Assembly: GCF_900109045.1 (NCBI RefSeq)
Contig: NZ_FNYL01000013.1
Location: 124,001-188,000 of the forward strand
Direction of reading: 5' to 3'
From: Dyadobacter sp. SG02
GTDB lineage: Bacteria; Bacteroidota; Bacteroidia; Cytophagales; Spirosomataceae
DNA: 64,000 nucleotides
Shown: piece after piece, positions 1 through 9,034 of the stretch
How the letters are laid out: each line of letters opens with the position of its first letter
How positions within the stretch are numbered: the first letter of the stretch is position 1
Notes under the pieces: model-generated
The model's input: only the letters and a program-made list of their open reading frames with translations
The model's database searches: none
What the model was told of the DNA's origin: nothing
Translations under genes and position numbers: made by a program

Positions 1-325
1 TATAAGCTTTCAGCGGGCTGGGGATCGACCAGTTATACATCGGGGCGCCGATCACGATCACGTCTGCCGCGTGCAGTTCCGACACGAATTGCTCGCTTGT
101 TTCGAGTATTTGCATTGCCTCCTCCGACCTGGACGCCTCGGGTGTAAAAGCCGCCGAAACCCATTTTTCCGTAATATGCGGCACATTGTCATGGGTAAGA
201 TCTCTCGATATGATGGTCGAACCGGGGTAACGATCTTGCCATTGTTTGACAAATTCACGCGTCATCTCCCGGCTGTGGGAACGGAGGGCTCTGGCGCTTG
301 AATCGATGACTAATAATTGCTTCAT
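1..325 (-). CDS. azoR: FMN-dependent NADH azoreductase, partial (N-terminal part)
   Basis: The reverse strand reads from an ATG at 323-325 to the window edge, giving about 108 residues. It begins MKQLLVIDSSARALRSHSRE and reaches the flavodoxin-like segment VIVIGAPMYNWSIPSPLKAY. Both stretches are typical of the AzoR/NQO1-like flavodoxin fold, in which the N-terminal SSAR loop binds FMN phosphate and the GAPMYNWSIP loop contacts the isoalloxazine ring. Family members are cytoplasmic homodimers that reduce azo dyes and quinones with NADH. The gene is divergent from the MocR-type regulator that starts about 70 bases away, so regulation by that protein is plausible but unproven. The C-terminal half lies outside the window. 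Confidence 0.85.
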   Translation of the reverse strand, partial: MKQLLVIDSSARALRSHSREMTREFVKQWQDRYPGSTIISRDLTHDNVPHITEKWVSAAFTPEASRSEEAMQILETSEQFVSELHAADVIVIGAPMYNWSIPSPLKAY

Positions 326-362
326 TCTCTGTTTTTTCTTCAAAATTATACGACGATTGGGC

Positions 363-370
363 TATATTTG
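363..370 (+). promoter_or_regulatory. Bacteroidota-type -7 element for the MocR gene
   Basis: TATATTTG matches the Bacteroidota sigma-A -7 consensus TAnnTTTG. No clear -33 TTTG partner is seen at the expected spacing. Transcription from it would begin near 377, which makes a TTG start at 381 unlikely and favours ATG 393 or 402. Confidence 0.5.
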
Positions 371-392
371 AGACCCAGTTTTGATAAAACAG

Positions 393-1874
393 ATGGCCCA
401 GATGCTTCCATATAAAACATTGATCCGCATGGACCGCGAGGCGGGCGCGGCACTGTACGTACAGCTGTGTAATGCATTCATTGCGTTGATTACCAAAGGG
501 ATATTGGAGCCGGCGGACATGCTGCCCAGTTCGCGGGTGCTCGCCGGGCTCGTCGGCGTTAATCGCAATACGGTGAAGCTGGCCTATGAGGAGCTGGTCA
601 GCCAGGGCTGGGCCGAATCCGTGGAGCGGAAGGGGATATTTGTGAATGCAAAACTACCTGTACCCGCCACATCCGCGCTCGCGGGCGCACGTACGGACGA
701 GGGAGCGCGGGGAGCATTCGAATGGACGAACCGGTTCCGTAACGCTATGCCGAGCAAAGACCTTCAAAAGGTGGGACTGGCCATCGACGACGGTTTCCCG
801 GACGTGCGCCTGGCGCCGATCGACGAACTGATGCGCGAGTACCGGAGCCTTTCGCGCCGGTATTACGGCAAGAGCTTTTTACGGTACGGCAGCTCGGCGG
901 GGTCGGAGCGGCTGCGCGTTTCCATTGCCGGATATTTATCGCATACGAGAGGGGTAAATGCGTCGCCGGACGACGTGCTGATCACCAAGGGCAGCCAGAT
1001 GGGCATTTACCTGGCGGCACAGCTGCTGCTGGGGCCGGGCGACACTGTTGCGGCCGGGATGTCGAATTATGCCCTGGCCGACGAGACATTCCGGCACGCG
1101 GGCGCGGACATGCTCAGGATACCGGTAGATGCTTCGGGAATGGATATTGATTTTTTGGAAAAATGTCTTGAAAAAACAAAGATCAAGGCCGTTTACATCA
1201 TTCCGCACCATCATTTACCGACCACTGTCACGCTTAGCAGCGAGCGCCGCCTGAAATTGCTGAATCTTGCCAAAATACACCATTTCGCCATCATCGAAGA
1301 CGATTACGACTTCGATTTTCATTACGATAACAAACCCTACCTGCCCCTGGCGAGCATTGATCACAACCAGAATGTAATTTACATTGGCTCCATTTCCAAG
1401 ACCTTCGCGCCCGCATTGCGGATAGGATTTATGGTAGGCCCGCACGAGTTCATCAAAGCGGCCGCGTCGCTGCGGGAGCTGATCGACCGGCAGGGGGATA
1501 CATTGATGGAGGAGGCGTTTTCCGTGCTTTACGATAATGGAGAGGTGGATCGGCATTTTCGCAAATCCCTGAAAATTTATAAAGACCGGCGCGATATGTT
1601 CTGCGAAATACTCGCTTCCGATTTCGTGAATGAAATTACATTCAATGTGCCCGAGGGTGGTTTGGGGATCTGGACAGTCCTCTCGCCGGCTATCGACCTG
1701 CATAAAATGTCTGTTGAGGCCCGGAAAAAAGGGCTTTATATCGATGACGGGGATTTTTACAAGAACGAAAGCTTTTCGGCCAATGCATTGAGAATGGGTT
1801 TTGCCTCCCTGAACGAGCAAGAAATGCGGCAGGCGTTGCAAATACTGAAATCAGTTTTGTCCAATTTTAGTTAA
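393..1874 (+). CDS. MocR/PdxR-type GntR regulator with aminotransferase domain
   Basis: About 493 residues. An N-terminal GntR winged helix (roughly residues 10-80, with the motif VNRNTVKLAYEELVSQGW) is fused to a fold-type I aminotransferase domain. The PLP lysine is in IGSISKTFAPALRIGF, near residue 336, and the cofactor-binding IIEDDYDFDF motif is present. MocR proteins are transcription factors, not working aminotransferases; many control vitamin B6 or amino-acid metabolism, but the target here is unknown. A reading frame exists from TTG 381, but the TAnnTTTG element at 363-370 leaves almost no leader for it, so ATG 393 was chosen; 402 (MLPYKTL) is an alternative. It is divergent from azoR, its most obvious candidate target. 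Confidence 0.9.
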   Translation: MAQMLPYKTLIRMDREAGAALYVQLCNAFIALITKGILEPADMLPSSRVLAGLVGVNRNTVKLAYEELVSQGWAESVERKGIFVNAKLPVPATSALAGARTDEGARGAFEWTNRFRNAMPSKDLQKVGLAIDDGFPDVRLAPIDELMREYRSLSRRYYGKSFLRYGSSAGSERLRVSIAGYLSHTRGVNASPDDVLITKGSQMGIYLAAQLLLGPGDTVAAGMSNYALADETFRHAGADMLRIPVDASGMDIDFLEKCLEKTKIKAVYIIPHHHLPTTVTLSSERRLKLLNLAKIHHFAIIEDDYDFDFHYDNKPYLPLASIDHNQNVIYIGSISKTFAPALRIGFMVGPHEFIKAAASLRELIDRQGDTLMEEAFSVLYDNGEVDRHFRKSLKIYKDRRDMFCEILASDFVNEITFNVPEGGLGIWTVLSPAIDLHKMSVEARKKGLYIDDGDFYKNESFSANALRMGFASLNEQEMRQALQILKSVLSNFS

Positions 1875-1892
1875 TGCGGAATGCGACACGGC

Positions 1893-1911
1893 TGGCCCCG
1901 TCTTTGGGCCA
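1893..1911 (+). terminator. weak hairpin after the MocR gene
   Basis: TGGCCC and GGGCCA form a 6-bp stem around a 7-nt loop, followed by a short T-containing run. It lies in the 107-bp gap before the acetyltransferase. The stem is short and the T tract poor, so this is a weak call. Confidence 0.25.
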
Positions 1912-1956
1912 TGACTTTTCTCAAAGCTGGTACATGAATGCGTTTTTACAGCCCTA

Positions 1957-1964
1957 TACTTTTG
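1957..1964 (+). promoter_or_regulatory. -7 element for the GNAT gene
   Basis: TACTTTTG fits TAnnTTTG and lies 18 bases before the ATG at 1982. No convincing -33 element is seen. Confidence 0.45.
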
Positions 1965-1981
1965 CTTAAAAAACAAAGTAT

Positions 1982-2428
1982 ATGAAAGAGCTATTGGAAA
2001 TAAGGATTGTAAAAACGGAAGCTGAAATCGCCCAATGCTGGGAAGTGGCTTCGCTGCTGAGGCCGCATTTGAAAAAGGGAAATTGGGTTTCGATGGTGAC
2101 GGAAATGATGCAGAATGAAAAGTATTTCATCACCGCCATGGCCGATCAAGACCGGTTTGTGGCATTTGCAGGTTGCCGGTTCATGACCTCGCTGCATACC
2201 GGCAACATCATTTACATCGACGACCTCTACACACTCGACGAATACCGTGGAAAAGGCCTGGCTACCAGCTTGCTGGACCACGTGCGGGAAACGGCGAGGC
2301 TGAATGACTGTGACGCGCTCGTGCTCGATACGGATTTTACCAACAATACTGCCCAGAAAGTGTATTTCAAAAGTGGTTTCAAACTGGCCGCATTGCACCT
2401 GGAAAGCAGGTTGAAACAGGTGGTTTGA
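1982..2428 (+). CDS. GNAT-family N-acetyltransferase
   Basis: 148 residues, a normal length for a single GNAT domain. The acetyl-CoA binding motif A is clear in the segment IDDLYTLDEYRGKGLATSLL, where R-G-K-G-L-A is the pyrophosphate loop. The C-terminal NNTAQKVYFKSGFK motif is the usual motif B region. These enzymes move an acetyl group from acetyl-CoA to an amine, but nothing in the sequence fixes the substrate. It has its own candidate promoter and is not clearly in an operon with the flanking genes. Confidence 0.88.
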   Translation: MKELLEIRIVKTEAEIAQCWEVASLLRPHLKKGNWVSMVTEMMQNEKYFITAMADQDRFVAFAGCRFMTSLHTGNIIYIDDLYTLDEYRGKGLATSLLDHVRETARLNDCDALVLDTDFTNNTAQKVYFKSGFKLAALHLESRLKQVV

Positions 2429-2502
2429 AAGCGGTATGCCCGCAATGAAAGATTGTACCATAAACCGCTATAAAAGTAATAGCGGGCGGGTTGGCGTAAC
2501 TG

Positions 2503-2510
2503 TATTTTTG
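2503..2510 (+). promoter_or_regulatory. -7 element for the hisD-like gene
   Basis: TATTTTTG matches TAnnTTTG, 29 bases before the ATG at 2540. No matching -33 hexamer is obvious. Confidence 0.45.
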
Positions 2511-2539
2511 AAATACCAAAAATTAACAGTCCCAAACCC

Positions 2540-3832
2540 ATGGCAACAATTATTAAACCGGGAAAAAGCGCCGCCGAACAACACGAGGCCGACGAAAAAG
2601 TGAGCGCGGTCGTGAGCGAAGTCATTAAAGACATTGAAAAAAACGGCGACGCGGCTGTCCGGAAGTATTCGGAACAATTCGATCGATGGTCACCGGAATC
2701 GTTCCGGTTATCCGAAGATCAGATCCGCGAGATCATCGCCGGCGTGCCGCAGCAGGTGATCGACGACATTGCCTTTGCGCAGCAGCAGATCCGCTTTTTT
2801 GCGCAGAAACAGCGTGAATCGATCCGTGACATCGAGGTGGAAACGCTTCCGGGCGTGATACTGGGGCATAAGAACATTCCGGTGAACAGTGCGGGCTGCT
2901 ACATTCCCGGCGGCCGGTACCCGATGGTGGCATCGGCGCATATGAGCATCCTCACGGCCAAAGTGGCCGGTGTAAAGCGGGTGATCGGCTGCACGCCGCC
3001 CATTAAGGGCCAAATGCCGGCGGCGACCATTGCTGCCATGCATATGGCCGGGGCGGATGAAATTTACCTTCTGGGAGGAATGCAAGCGATGGTGGCTATG
3101 GCTTTGGGTACCGAAACCATTGACGCCGTGGATAAGATCGTCGGGCCGGGGAATGCTTATGTGGCGGAGGCGAAACGGCAGCTGTATGGCCGAGTAGGGA
3201 TCGACTTGTTCGCAGGGCCTACCGAAATACTGGTGATCGCCGACGAAACGGCAGACGCCGAAATGGTAGCCTGCGACCTGCTGGGACAAGCCGAACACGG
3301 GCCTACCTCACCCGGTGCGCTGATCACCACTTCCGAAAAGCTGGCCTACGAAACCCTGGCCGAAATAGACCGGCAGCTGGAAACATTGCCCACTGCCGAC
3401 ATTGCAAGCGTGGCCTGGCGCGACAATGGCTCGATTATCCTCGTCGCAGACGAACAGGAAGCCCTCGCGGAGGCGGACAGGCTCGCGTACGAGCACGTGG
3501 AGGTGCTCACGCGCGACCCCCACTATTTCCTCGAAAACATGACCAACTACGGCGCACTTTTCCTCGGCCCGGAAACGAATGTGGCGTACGGCGACAAGGT
3601 GATCGGTACCAACCATACGCTACCGACCCACGGAGCGGCGCGGTATACCGGCGGCTTGTGGGTCGGTAAATTTTTGAAAAATTGTACGTATCAGCGCTGT
3701 ACGGCCGAAGCGAGCGTCGTGATCGGTGAATATGGCATGCGGCTTTGTGAAATCGAAGGATTTATGGGTCACAAAGAGCAGGCCGCATTACGCGTGAGGC
3801 GCTACAAAAATGCGGCTATTCCGCAATCCTGA
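2540..3832 (+). CDS. histidinol dehydrogenase family protein (possible HisD paralogue)
   Basis: 430 residues, full length for HisD. Conserved pieces include VGPGNAYVAEAK, the Zn/substrate segment GQAEHGP, the general-acid/base pair in AYEHVE, the Asp in YGDKVIGTNHTLPT, and the C-terminal His in GFMGHKEQAALR. HisD oxidises L-histidinol to histidine with two NAD+. Two points urge caution. It stands alone with no other his gene nearby, and variant segments such as GTNHTLPTHGAARYTGGLWV recall HisD-like dehydrogenases acting on other alcohols (for example sulfopropanediol dehydrogenases). Family membership is firm but the substrate is not. The last 17 bases overlap the 3' end of the convergent GH127 gene. 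Confidence 0.85.
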   Translation: MATIIKPGKSAAEQHEADEKVSAVVSEVIKDIEKNGDAAVRKYSEQFDRWSPESFRLSEDQIREIIAGVPQQVIDDIAFAQQQIRFFAQKQRESIRDIEVETLPGVILGHKNIPVNSAGCYIPGGRYPMVASAHMSILTAKVAGVKRVIGCTPPIKGQMPAATIAAMHMAGADEIYLLGGMQAMVAMALGTETIDAVDKIVGPGNAYVAEAKRQLYGRVGIDLFAGPTEILVIADETADAEMVACDLLGQAEHGPTSPGALITTSEKLAYETLAEIDRQLETLPTADIASVAWRDNGSIILVADEQEALAEADRLAYEHVEVLTRDPHYFLENMTNYGALFLGPETNVAYGDKVIGTNHTLPTHGAARYTGGLWVGKFLKNCTYQRCTAEASVVIGEYGMRLCEIEGFMGHKEQAALRVRRYKNAAIPQS

Positions 3833-5783
3833 TATTTTTCATCTTCACGGGCAGCCAAACCTGCATCGGGCCGCGGCCGCGGTTGGCCCAGGTGTAATAC
3901 GGAATCGCGGTCACAGTTTGCGGTTCCGGTTTTACATTCAGGCCGTCGGACGTGGGTTTTACTACTTGCAGGTTCGCCTGGATGGCGACGACCGGTTCGT
4001 TCAGGATCTGGCTGATTTTGGTATTGAATGACGGGTTTTCCGGCACGATCAGGTTCCATACTTCGCCTGCATTGTCGGCGCCTTCCACGCAATACACAAG
4101 TGGCCCCCGTTGCAGTGCAATGCGATCGGCATCGGCCTTCACCTCGTTGCGGGCCCTGATTTGCCGCACGTCCATCGGCAATTTTACTTCGATCTCGTCG
4201 CCATTCTGCCAGGTACGGTCAATCACCGCGTAGCCTTTCTCCGTTTGATAATTGACAGCCTTGCCATTCAGCAGTATTTCGACTTTGGTATTTCCAGCCG
4301 CTGCGAAGTTGTACAATCCTCCGGGAACGGCTGTTTCAGCCGCCCAGCCGGGTATTCGGATGTTCAATGCATATTTTACTTTCTGTGCGGGCGACACTTT
4401 GATCTTCACATTACCATCCCAGGGATAATTGGTATCCATTTGCAGTGGTACAGGGGTTTTACCCATTTGGAAACTGGTATTGCTCCCCACAAAAAGGTTT
4501 ACCCAAATCTTACCCTCCGATTTGCCATAAATATAATCCCCGACGGACGCCACCAGCCGCGCAATGTTGGAAGGGCAGCAAGCCGTCCCGAACCAGGCGC
4601 TACGGGCATTGTTACCGACCGACGAAAGCGGGTTTCCGTAAAAAAATGTGTCTCCGGCGAGGCTCAGACCGTCCAAAGCGCCATTGTACAGGCTGCGTTC
4701 GAGGACGTCGATATACTTGGCGTCGCCGGTGAGCGCATTCATGCGTTGGTTCCAGAACACCATGCCCACCGAGGCACAGGTTTCGCTGTACGCCTGGCCG
4801 TTGGGAAGGTCGTAGTCGTCGGTGAAGCCTTCGTTATGGCCGGAGGAGCCTATTCCACCGGTCAGGTACATATTTCGGTAAACGACGTCTTCCCAAACGG
4901 CGGTCATGGCATTCATGTATCCGGGGTCCTGCGTGACGGACGCCACGTCGGCCGCGCCCGTGTACTGGTACATCGCGCGTACCGCGTGGCCGGTGATTTC
5001 CTTCTGCTGCTTCACGGGCACATCGTCCTGGCAGTATTTCGGATCTTTCCATTCGTCCCAGATCTTGCCCTTGCCGTAGCCATGGCCGCGCTGGTCGAGG
5101 AACCAGTCGGCCAGTTTCAGGTAGCGGTCTTCTTTGGTGAGGTGGTACATTTTCATCAGCGCCAGTTCGATTTCCTGGTGGCCCGATACCCACGGCCGGT
5201 TCGCGACGCGGAATGTCGAATCGATATGGTCGGCGAAGCGAATGGCTACGTCGAGCAGCTTGCGCTTGCCGGTGGTGTTGTAATAGGCCACCGCAGCTTC
5301 AAACAAATGCCCCGCACAGTAATCTTCGTGCTTTTCCATGTCGGTCCAGCGCTGTTTGAGGTCGGTTAATGTGTAGTAGGTATTCAAATAACCGTCGGGA
5401 AGTTGGGCGGCGGCGATTTTATCGATCCATTCGTCGGCTTTCCGTTCCAATGCGGCATCGGGGCGGTTTTTGAGCGAGTAGGCGATGGCTTCGATGGCTT
5501 TGTACACGTCGCTGTCGTCGTAGTAAATGCCTTCGTGCTTTTCGCCTTGCTTGCGGGCTACCTTTTCAAAGTTGCGAATGCGGCCCGATTTTTCCTCCGT
5601 CTGGATGATACACGCATTCAAAGTAGCCGTGGCGACTTTTTCCTGCTTGGGTTTCCAGAACTGGTCGGTGATGTTCACTTCCGAAAACCGCACGGGCCGG
5701 ATGCGCTGCTGGGCGTGCGCGGGGAGCGTCTGCATGCACCATACGAGCGCGGCGCTTGCGTATATTTTAGGGATTAAATGCAT
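3816..5783 (-). CDS. GH127 (DUF1680) beta-L-arabinofuranosidase
   Basis: 655 residues with an N-terminal signal peptide ending near AHAQQ, so it is periplasmic or cell-surface. The sequence follows the HypBA1-type GH127 pattern: EDYCAGHLFEAAVAYY in the alpha/alpha barrel, YSETCASVGMVFW supplying the metal-binding Glu and Cys, and TACCPSNIARLVASVGDYIY supplying the paired Cys. In the family, Cys is the nucleophile and is held by a Zn-thiolate site. Characterised members remove beta-L-arabinofuranose from plant hydroxyproline-rich glycoproteins or pectin side chains. It is the last gene of the leftward utilisation locus, 27 bases after the second GH127 gene. Start ATG at 5783 gives a good signal peptide. 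Confidence 0.9.
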   Translation of the reverse strand: MHLIPKIYASAALVWCMQTLPAHAQQRIRPVRFSEVNITDQFWKPKQEKVATATLNACIIQTEEKSGRIRNFEKVARKQGEKHEGIYYDDSDVYKAIEAIAYSLKNRPDAALERKADEWIDKIAAAQLPDGYLNTYYTLTDLKQRWTDMEKHEDYCAGHLFEAAVAYYNTTGKRKLLDVAIRFADHIDSTFRVANRPWVSGHQEIELALMKMYHLTKEDRYLKLADWFLDQRGHGYGKGKIWDEWKDPKYCQDDVPVKQQKEITGHAVRAMYQYTGAADVASVTQDPGYMNAMTAVWEDVVYRNMYLTGGIGSSGHNEGFTDDYDLPNGQAYSETCASVGMVFWNQRMNALTGDAKYIDVLERSLYNGALDGLSLAGDTFFYGNPLSSVGNNARSAWFGTACCPSNIARLVASVGDYIYGKSEGKIWVNLFVGSNTSFQMGKTPVPLQMDTNYPWDGNVKIKVSPAQKVKYALNIRIPGWAAETAVPGGLYNFAAAGNTKVEILLNGKAVNYQTEKGYAVIDRTWQNGDEIEVKLPMDVRQIRARNEVKADADRIALQRGPLVYCVEGADNAGEVWNLIVPENPSFNTKISQILNEPVVAIQANLQVVKPTSDGLNVKPEPQTVTAIPYYTWANRGRGPMQVWLPVKMKNIRIAE

Positions 5784-5810
5784 TTCAAGGTTTGTTTTAA
5801 ATCAAAAATC

Positions 5811-7817
5811 CTACTTCTTCTTGTGGATAACCGGAAACTGTGAAATCCGGAGATTGGTACAGCCGTACGGGATCAGCACAATGTCTTCTTCCTTATCCTC
5901 GGTTTCGAGTTGATACGTCATACTGTACGGAACCGGCCCGGCCATTTCGTTGTACAATCCCCACGACGGGATGCGGCGCGCTTTGGTTTTGATCTGCAAC
6001 GGGGCATTCTCGGGGTTCCAGGGATAGTTCGAAACCGGTTTCGCGGCTTCCCATTTGTATTGCTCTTCCAGCTTGCTGTCCGGTGTGAGAATCAATCCAT
6101 AATTCCAGGGCGTGGTCGGCCTCACCTCCGTATAGTTTGTACCGTAATCGATCGGGTCTTTATCATTTTTGACCAGTTTGGACGTTTCCCCCACTTTCAA
6201 AGCATAGGTAAGCGGTCCGCGCTCAACGGAAATAGAGTTTTCAACCCACGTATTTTTGAAAATATGCATGGGCAGCGTCAGTTCCACTACGTCGTCTTTT
6301 TCCCACTCGCGGATCAGTTTGACTACCTGGTTGCCGTCCGGTTCGAGCCAGAGCTTGCCGTTTACTTTAATACCAGCCTTTTTGCACCACGCGGGAATCC
6401 GCATATGGAACGGAAACACCGCTTTGGCAGAAGGATTTACCGTGAATTTAATGGTTTCTTCAAAAGGGTAGGAGGTTTCTTCTTTCACAGCTACATTCAC
6501 GCCGCCGGGCAGCTTGATGGTCGCCTCGCTGGCCGAATAGGTTAAGGCCGCAATGCCTTTGTCGGCCGTTGCGTACCAGAGATTTTGTACAAATTTCGGC
6601 CAGCCCTGGTGCATGTTGGAAGTACAGCACGGGTAACCGGTGAGCAGGCCCATACATACGTCGGTGCCACCGTGGTTCACGTCGAAATTGCGTTGGTGGC
6701 GGGTCATCATCACCTGGTTGGCCTGCTGGAAATACTGGCGGCTCATGAAATCGTCGGAATGCTGCGTCGGCAATGCGTTAAATGCCACTTTTTCGAGCAT
6801 ATCGGCATAGTCCACGTCGCCGGTGATTTCGAGAATGCTTTCTAGCGAGAACATCATTTCCACGGCGGAGCAAAGTTCGGAACCTTGCGTCGGATCGTTT
6901 CCGTGCAATGCTTCGTCGCCACCGTACAGCCCGTGCGCCATGCCGTTGAACTTACGGATGTCGGCGAAACCCTTTTTAGTGGCATCGAGGTACATCCGTT
7001 CAGGGTGGTGCTGGTAGTAGATTACCGGCGCTTTGATCCCCTGCGCGAGGTTGACGCAGTGAATGCTGCCGCGCGTCGAAAGCAGGTCGGTACCCAGGAA
7101 TGCACGCGTATAATCGAAGGTTTGCTGGTGGATGAGATTGCCGAGGTCGAGCAGGAACTTGTCGCCGGTGATGTTGTAGAGCCAATATACCACCGCGAGG
7201 TTGTCTGCGCCGCGGTACCTGGCCCAGAATGTCCAGTTATCGAGGGGTTTGGAAGGCAGTTCTTTGAGTTGGTATTTGAAATAATTGGTCATCAGCGTGA
7301 TCACGCGCTGGTCGCTTGTGGCCGAGTAATATTGCTTTAATATTTTGAGCATCACCATTTTTGGCCACCAGTCCCGACTGTTGTCACGCTGCACGCCTGG
7401 TTCGTGGCCGTAATCTTTGGACGGGCCGAAATAGCCGTCGGGTTGCTGGCTGGCAATGGCCCATTCTACCCAGGGCTTGGTTTTGGCAATCAGCTCTTTA
7501 TCATCGAGAATGTAGGCGAGTGGGAGCAGGCCGTCGATCCAGTAGGGGCCGCGTTCCCATTGGTCGCCGTCGCCGCCGAGCCAGCCGTTGCGTTTGCCCA
7601 TCACCAGCGGGTAAAGTTCGTCGAGCTTGCCAGTGGAGCCGTTTTTCTGGCGTACGAGCATTTCTCTGAGCCATCCCTGGGGTTTGATGGCGCCTAAGGG
7701 TAGTTCGCTGTATGGATTGCTTCTTAGCGGGGCTTTGGCTGCGGTGTAGGTAGCTTCCTTTTGGGCGGTGGCCGGTAGGGAAGCTGTTAGCAAAAGGGAG
7801 AACAGGAGTTTTTTCAT
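5811..7817 (-). CDS. second GH127-type (DUF1680) glycoside hydrolase
   Basis: 668 residues with signal peptide MKKLLFSLLLTASLPATAQ. It belongs to the same superfamily as the downstream gene but to a clearly different subgroup: the N-terminal half contains GGDGDQWERGPYWIDGLLPL, the metal site uses GSELCSAVEMMFSLE, and the paired cysteines are in TGYPCCTSNMHQGWPKF. A Cys-Zn retaining beta-L-arabinofuranosidase mechanism is expected from these residues, although this subgroup could act on another sugar such as a substituted arabinoside. It lies between the propeller glycosidase and the HypBA1-like enzyme in the same operon, so the two may remove successive or differently linked residues from one glycan. 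Confidence 0.87.
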   Translation of the reverse strand: MKKLLFSLLLTASLPATAQKEATYTAAKAPLRSNPYSELPLGAIKPQGWLREMLVRQKNGSTGKLDELYPLVMGKRNGWLGGDGDQWERGPYWIDGLLPLAYILDDKELIAKTKPWVEWAIASQQPDGYFGPSKDYGHEPGVQRDNSRDWWPKMVMLKILKQYYSATSDQRVITLMTNYFKYQLKELPSKPLDNWTFWARYRGADNLAVVYWLYNITGDKFLLDLGNLIHQQTFDYTRAFLGTDLLSTRGSIHCVNLAQGIKAPVIYYQHHPERMYLDATKKGFADIRKFNGMAHGLYGGDEALHGNDPTQGSELCSAVEMMFSLESILEITGDVDYADMLEKVAFNALPTQHSDDFMSRQYFQQANQVMMTRHQRNFDVNHGGTDVCMGLLTGYPCCTSNMHQGWPKFVQNLWYATADKGIAALTYSASEATIKLPGGVNVAVKEETSYPFEETIKFTVNPSAKAVFPFHMRIPAWCKKAGIKVNGKLWLEPDGNQVVKLIREWEKDDVVELTLPMHIFKNTWVENSISVERGPLTYALKVGETSKLVKNDKDPIDYGTNYTEVRPTTPWNYGLILTPDSKLEEQYKWEAAKPVSNYPWNPENAPLQIKTKARRIPSWGLYNEMAGPVPYSMTYQLETEDKEEDIVLIPYGCTNLRISQFPVIHKKK

Positions 7818-7892
7818 TTACGGTTTTAGTTGAGGATGCCACGAAGGCACGAATGGTACACGAATTGTCAGGCTTGTTGAATCAAGAAACCG

Positions 7893-7920
7893 GCGGTCCA
7901 TGGTCAGCGGTCCATGGTCA
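7893..7920. repeat. 14-bp perfect tandem duplication
   Basis: GCGGTCCATGGTCA occurs twice head to tail in the 110-bp gap between two genes of the utilisation locus. Each copy contains the palindromic core TCCATGGT. This is the largest gap inside the locus. Confidence 0.85.
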
Positions 7921-7927
7921 GGTTTTG

Positions 7928-9031
7928 TCATGGGTTGTCCTTGTTGCTTAAATCTTTGGAAGTGGCCAGGGCGATTACACGGCCATTTTCGCCTACTGCG
8001 TTGTAAAAATGGTATACCACGCCGTTCCATTGGATGACCCAGGGCTTGTGGGCGTAGATTTTGTCGTAGGGCTCGGTGGAGGAAATGAGGTCGGGGCCGG
8101 TCCAGTCGGTCCAGTTTTGGAGGTCGTAGGAGCAGGCGAAGCGCTCGAATGCGCCCGGTTTCCAGAATGCCCCGAAATAGAACATCACATACACATCACC
8201 GATTTTGGCGATCTGCGCGTCGCCGCAAATACCGGTGTTGCGGGTGATCAACGGCTTGTCGCCGACGCGTTTCCAGTGTTCCATATCGTCGGAAACAGCC
8301 ATGGCAATGCTTTCAAAACCATTCCCCTTGCCGTCGCCTTTCTCACCTTTGGCATTGTAATACATCACAAACGGATGGCCGGTTTTGCGGGCTTTGTCGC
8401 TTATTACCAGGCTTTTATAAATGGTTTTATCGTCGTACCAGCGCGCATCTTTATCAATAGCCGAAAGTACGGGCCGCGGAAGCCGGGTTACTTCTTGAGG
8501 TTTGGTCAAATCAATGCTGGTGGCAATGCCGATGCCTAAGCGGCCTGCTTCGTAGCCCTTTTCGGAGCCGCCGAGGTAGGAGAGCCAATCCTTATTTTTA
8601 TACTTTTCGACTTCGTAACCGCCTCCCCACTCGGTATCGACCAATGCCACATAACCAGCTTTCTGCGTAGCGTCCCAGGTGTTTTCGGTGAACGACATGA
8701 TCTTGCCCAGATGCGTCCATTGCAGCAGGTTATCGCTTTTGGAAAGCCAGGTTTCGTATCCTTTTCCATCGAAAATAATGTAAGTCATGTACCACACGCC
8801 GCCTTTCCGGAACACCGTCGGGCTGTCGACCATCCGGCCACTGTCGGGCTGGGGGATGACAATGCCGTATTTGTAAGGGGTTTTTACTTCTTCAAAAATT
8901 TGCTGCATTACCTGTTGCGGCACTTTGGTCCGGCCGCCGGACGCGCTGCCGACCGACTGGGCAAACGCTTCGCCGGCTAAACCAAAGCCCGCAGCAAAAA
9001 ACAATACACATCCAATCAGCACTCGCTTCAT
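7928..9031 (-). CDS. secreted five-bladed beta-propeller glycosidase (GH43/GH130-like fold)
   Basis: 367 residues with a signal peptide ending near GEAFAQ. Repeated blade motifs are visible: RMVDSPTVFRKGGVWYMTYI, then SKSDNLLQWTHLG, AVSDDMEHWKRVG, SYDLQNWTDW and KPWVIQWNGVVYHFYN. The first-blade Asp in MVDSP is where this fold places a catalytic Asp. Exact GH family is not certain; GH43-, GH117- or GH130-like are all possible. Context between SusD and two GH127 enzymes suggests action on arabinose-containing glycans. Its start is 3 bases after the SusD stop, so the two are very probably cotranscribed and translationally linked. Confidence 0.75.
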   Translation of the reverse strand: MKRVLIGCVLFFAAGFGLAGEAFAQSVGSASGGRTKVPQQVMQQIFEEVKTPYKYGIVIPQPDSGRMVDSPTVFRKGGVWYMTYIIFDGKGYETWLSKSDNLLQWTHLGKIMSFTENTWDATQKAGYVALVDTEWGGGYEVEKYKNKDWLSYLGGSEKGYEAGRLGIGIATSIDLTKPQEVTRLPRPVLSAIDKDARWYDDKTIYKSLVISDKARKTGHPFVMYYNAKGEKGDGKGNGFESIAMAVSDDMEHWKRVGDKPLITRNTGICGDAQIAKIGDVYVMFYFGAFWKPGAFERFACSYDLQNWTDWTGPDLISSTEPYDKIYAHKPWVIQWNGVVYHFYNAVGENGRVIALATSKDLSNKDNP

Positions 9032-9034
9032 ATA

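Noticed and set aside
381..392. TTG start for the MocR gene
   Set aside because: It would sit only a few bases from the expected transcription start set by TATATTTG at 363-370.
4110..5369. 419-residue open frame on the plus strand
   Set aside because: It lies fully antisense to the first GH127 gene, has no family motifs, and reflects codon bias of the real gene.
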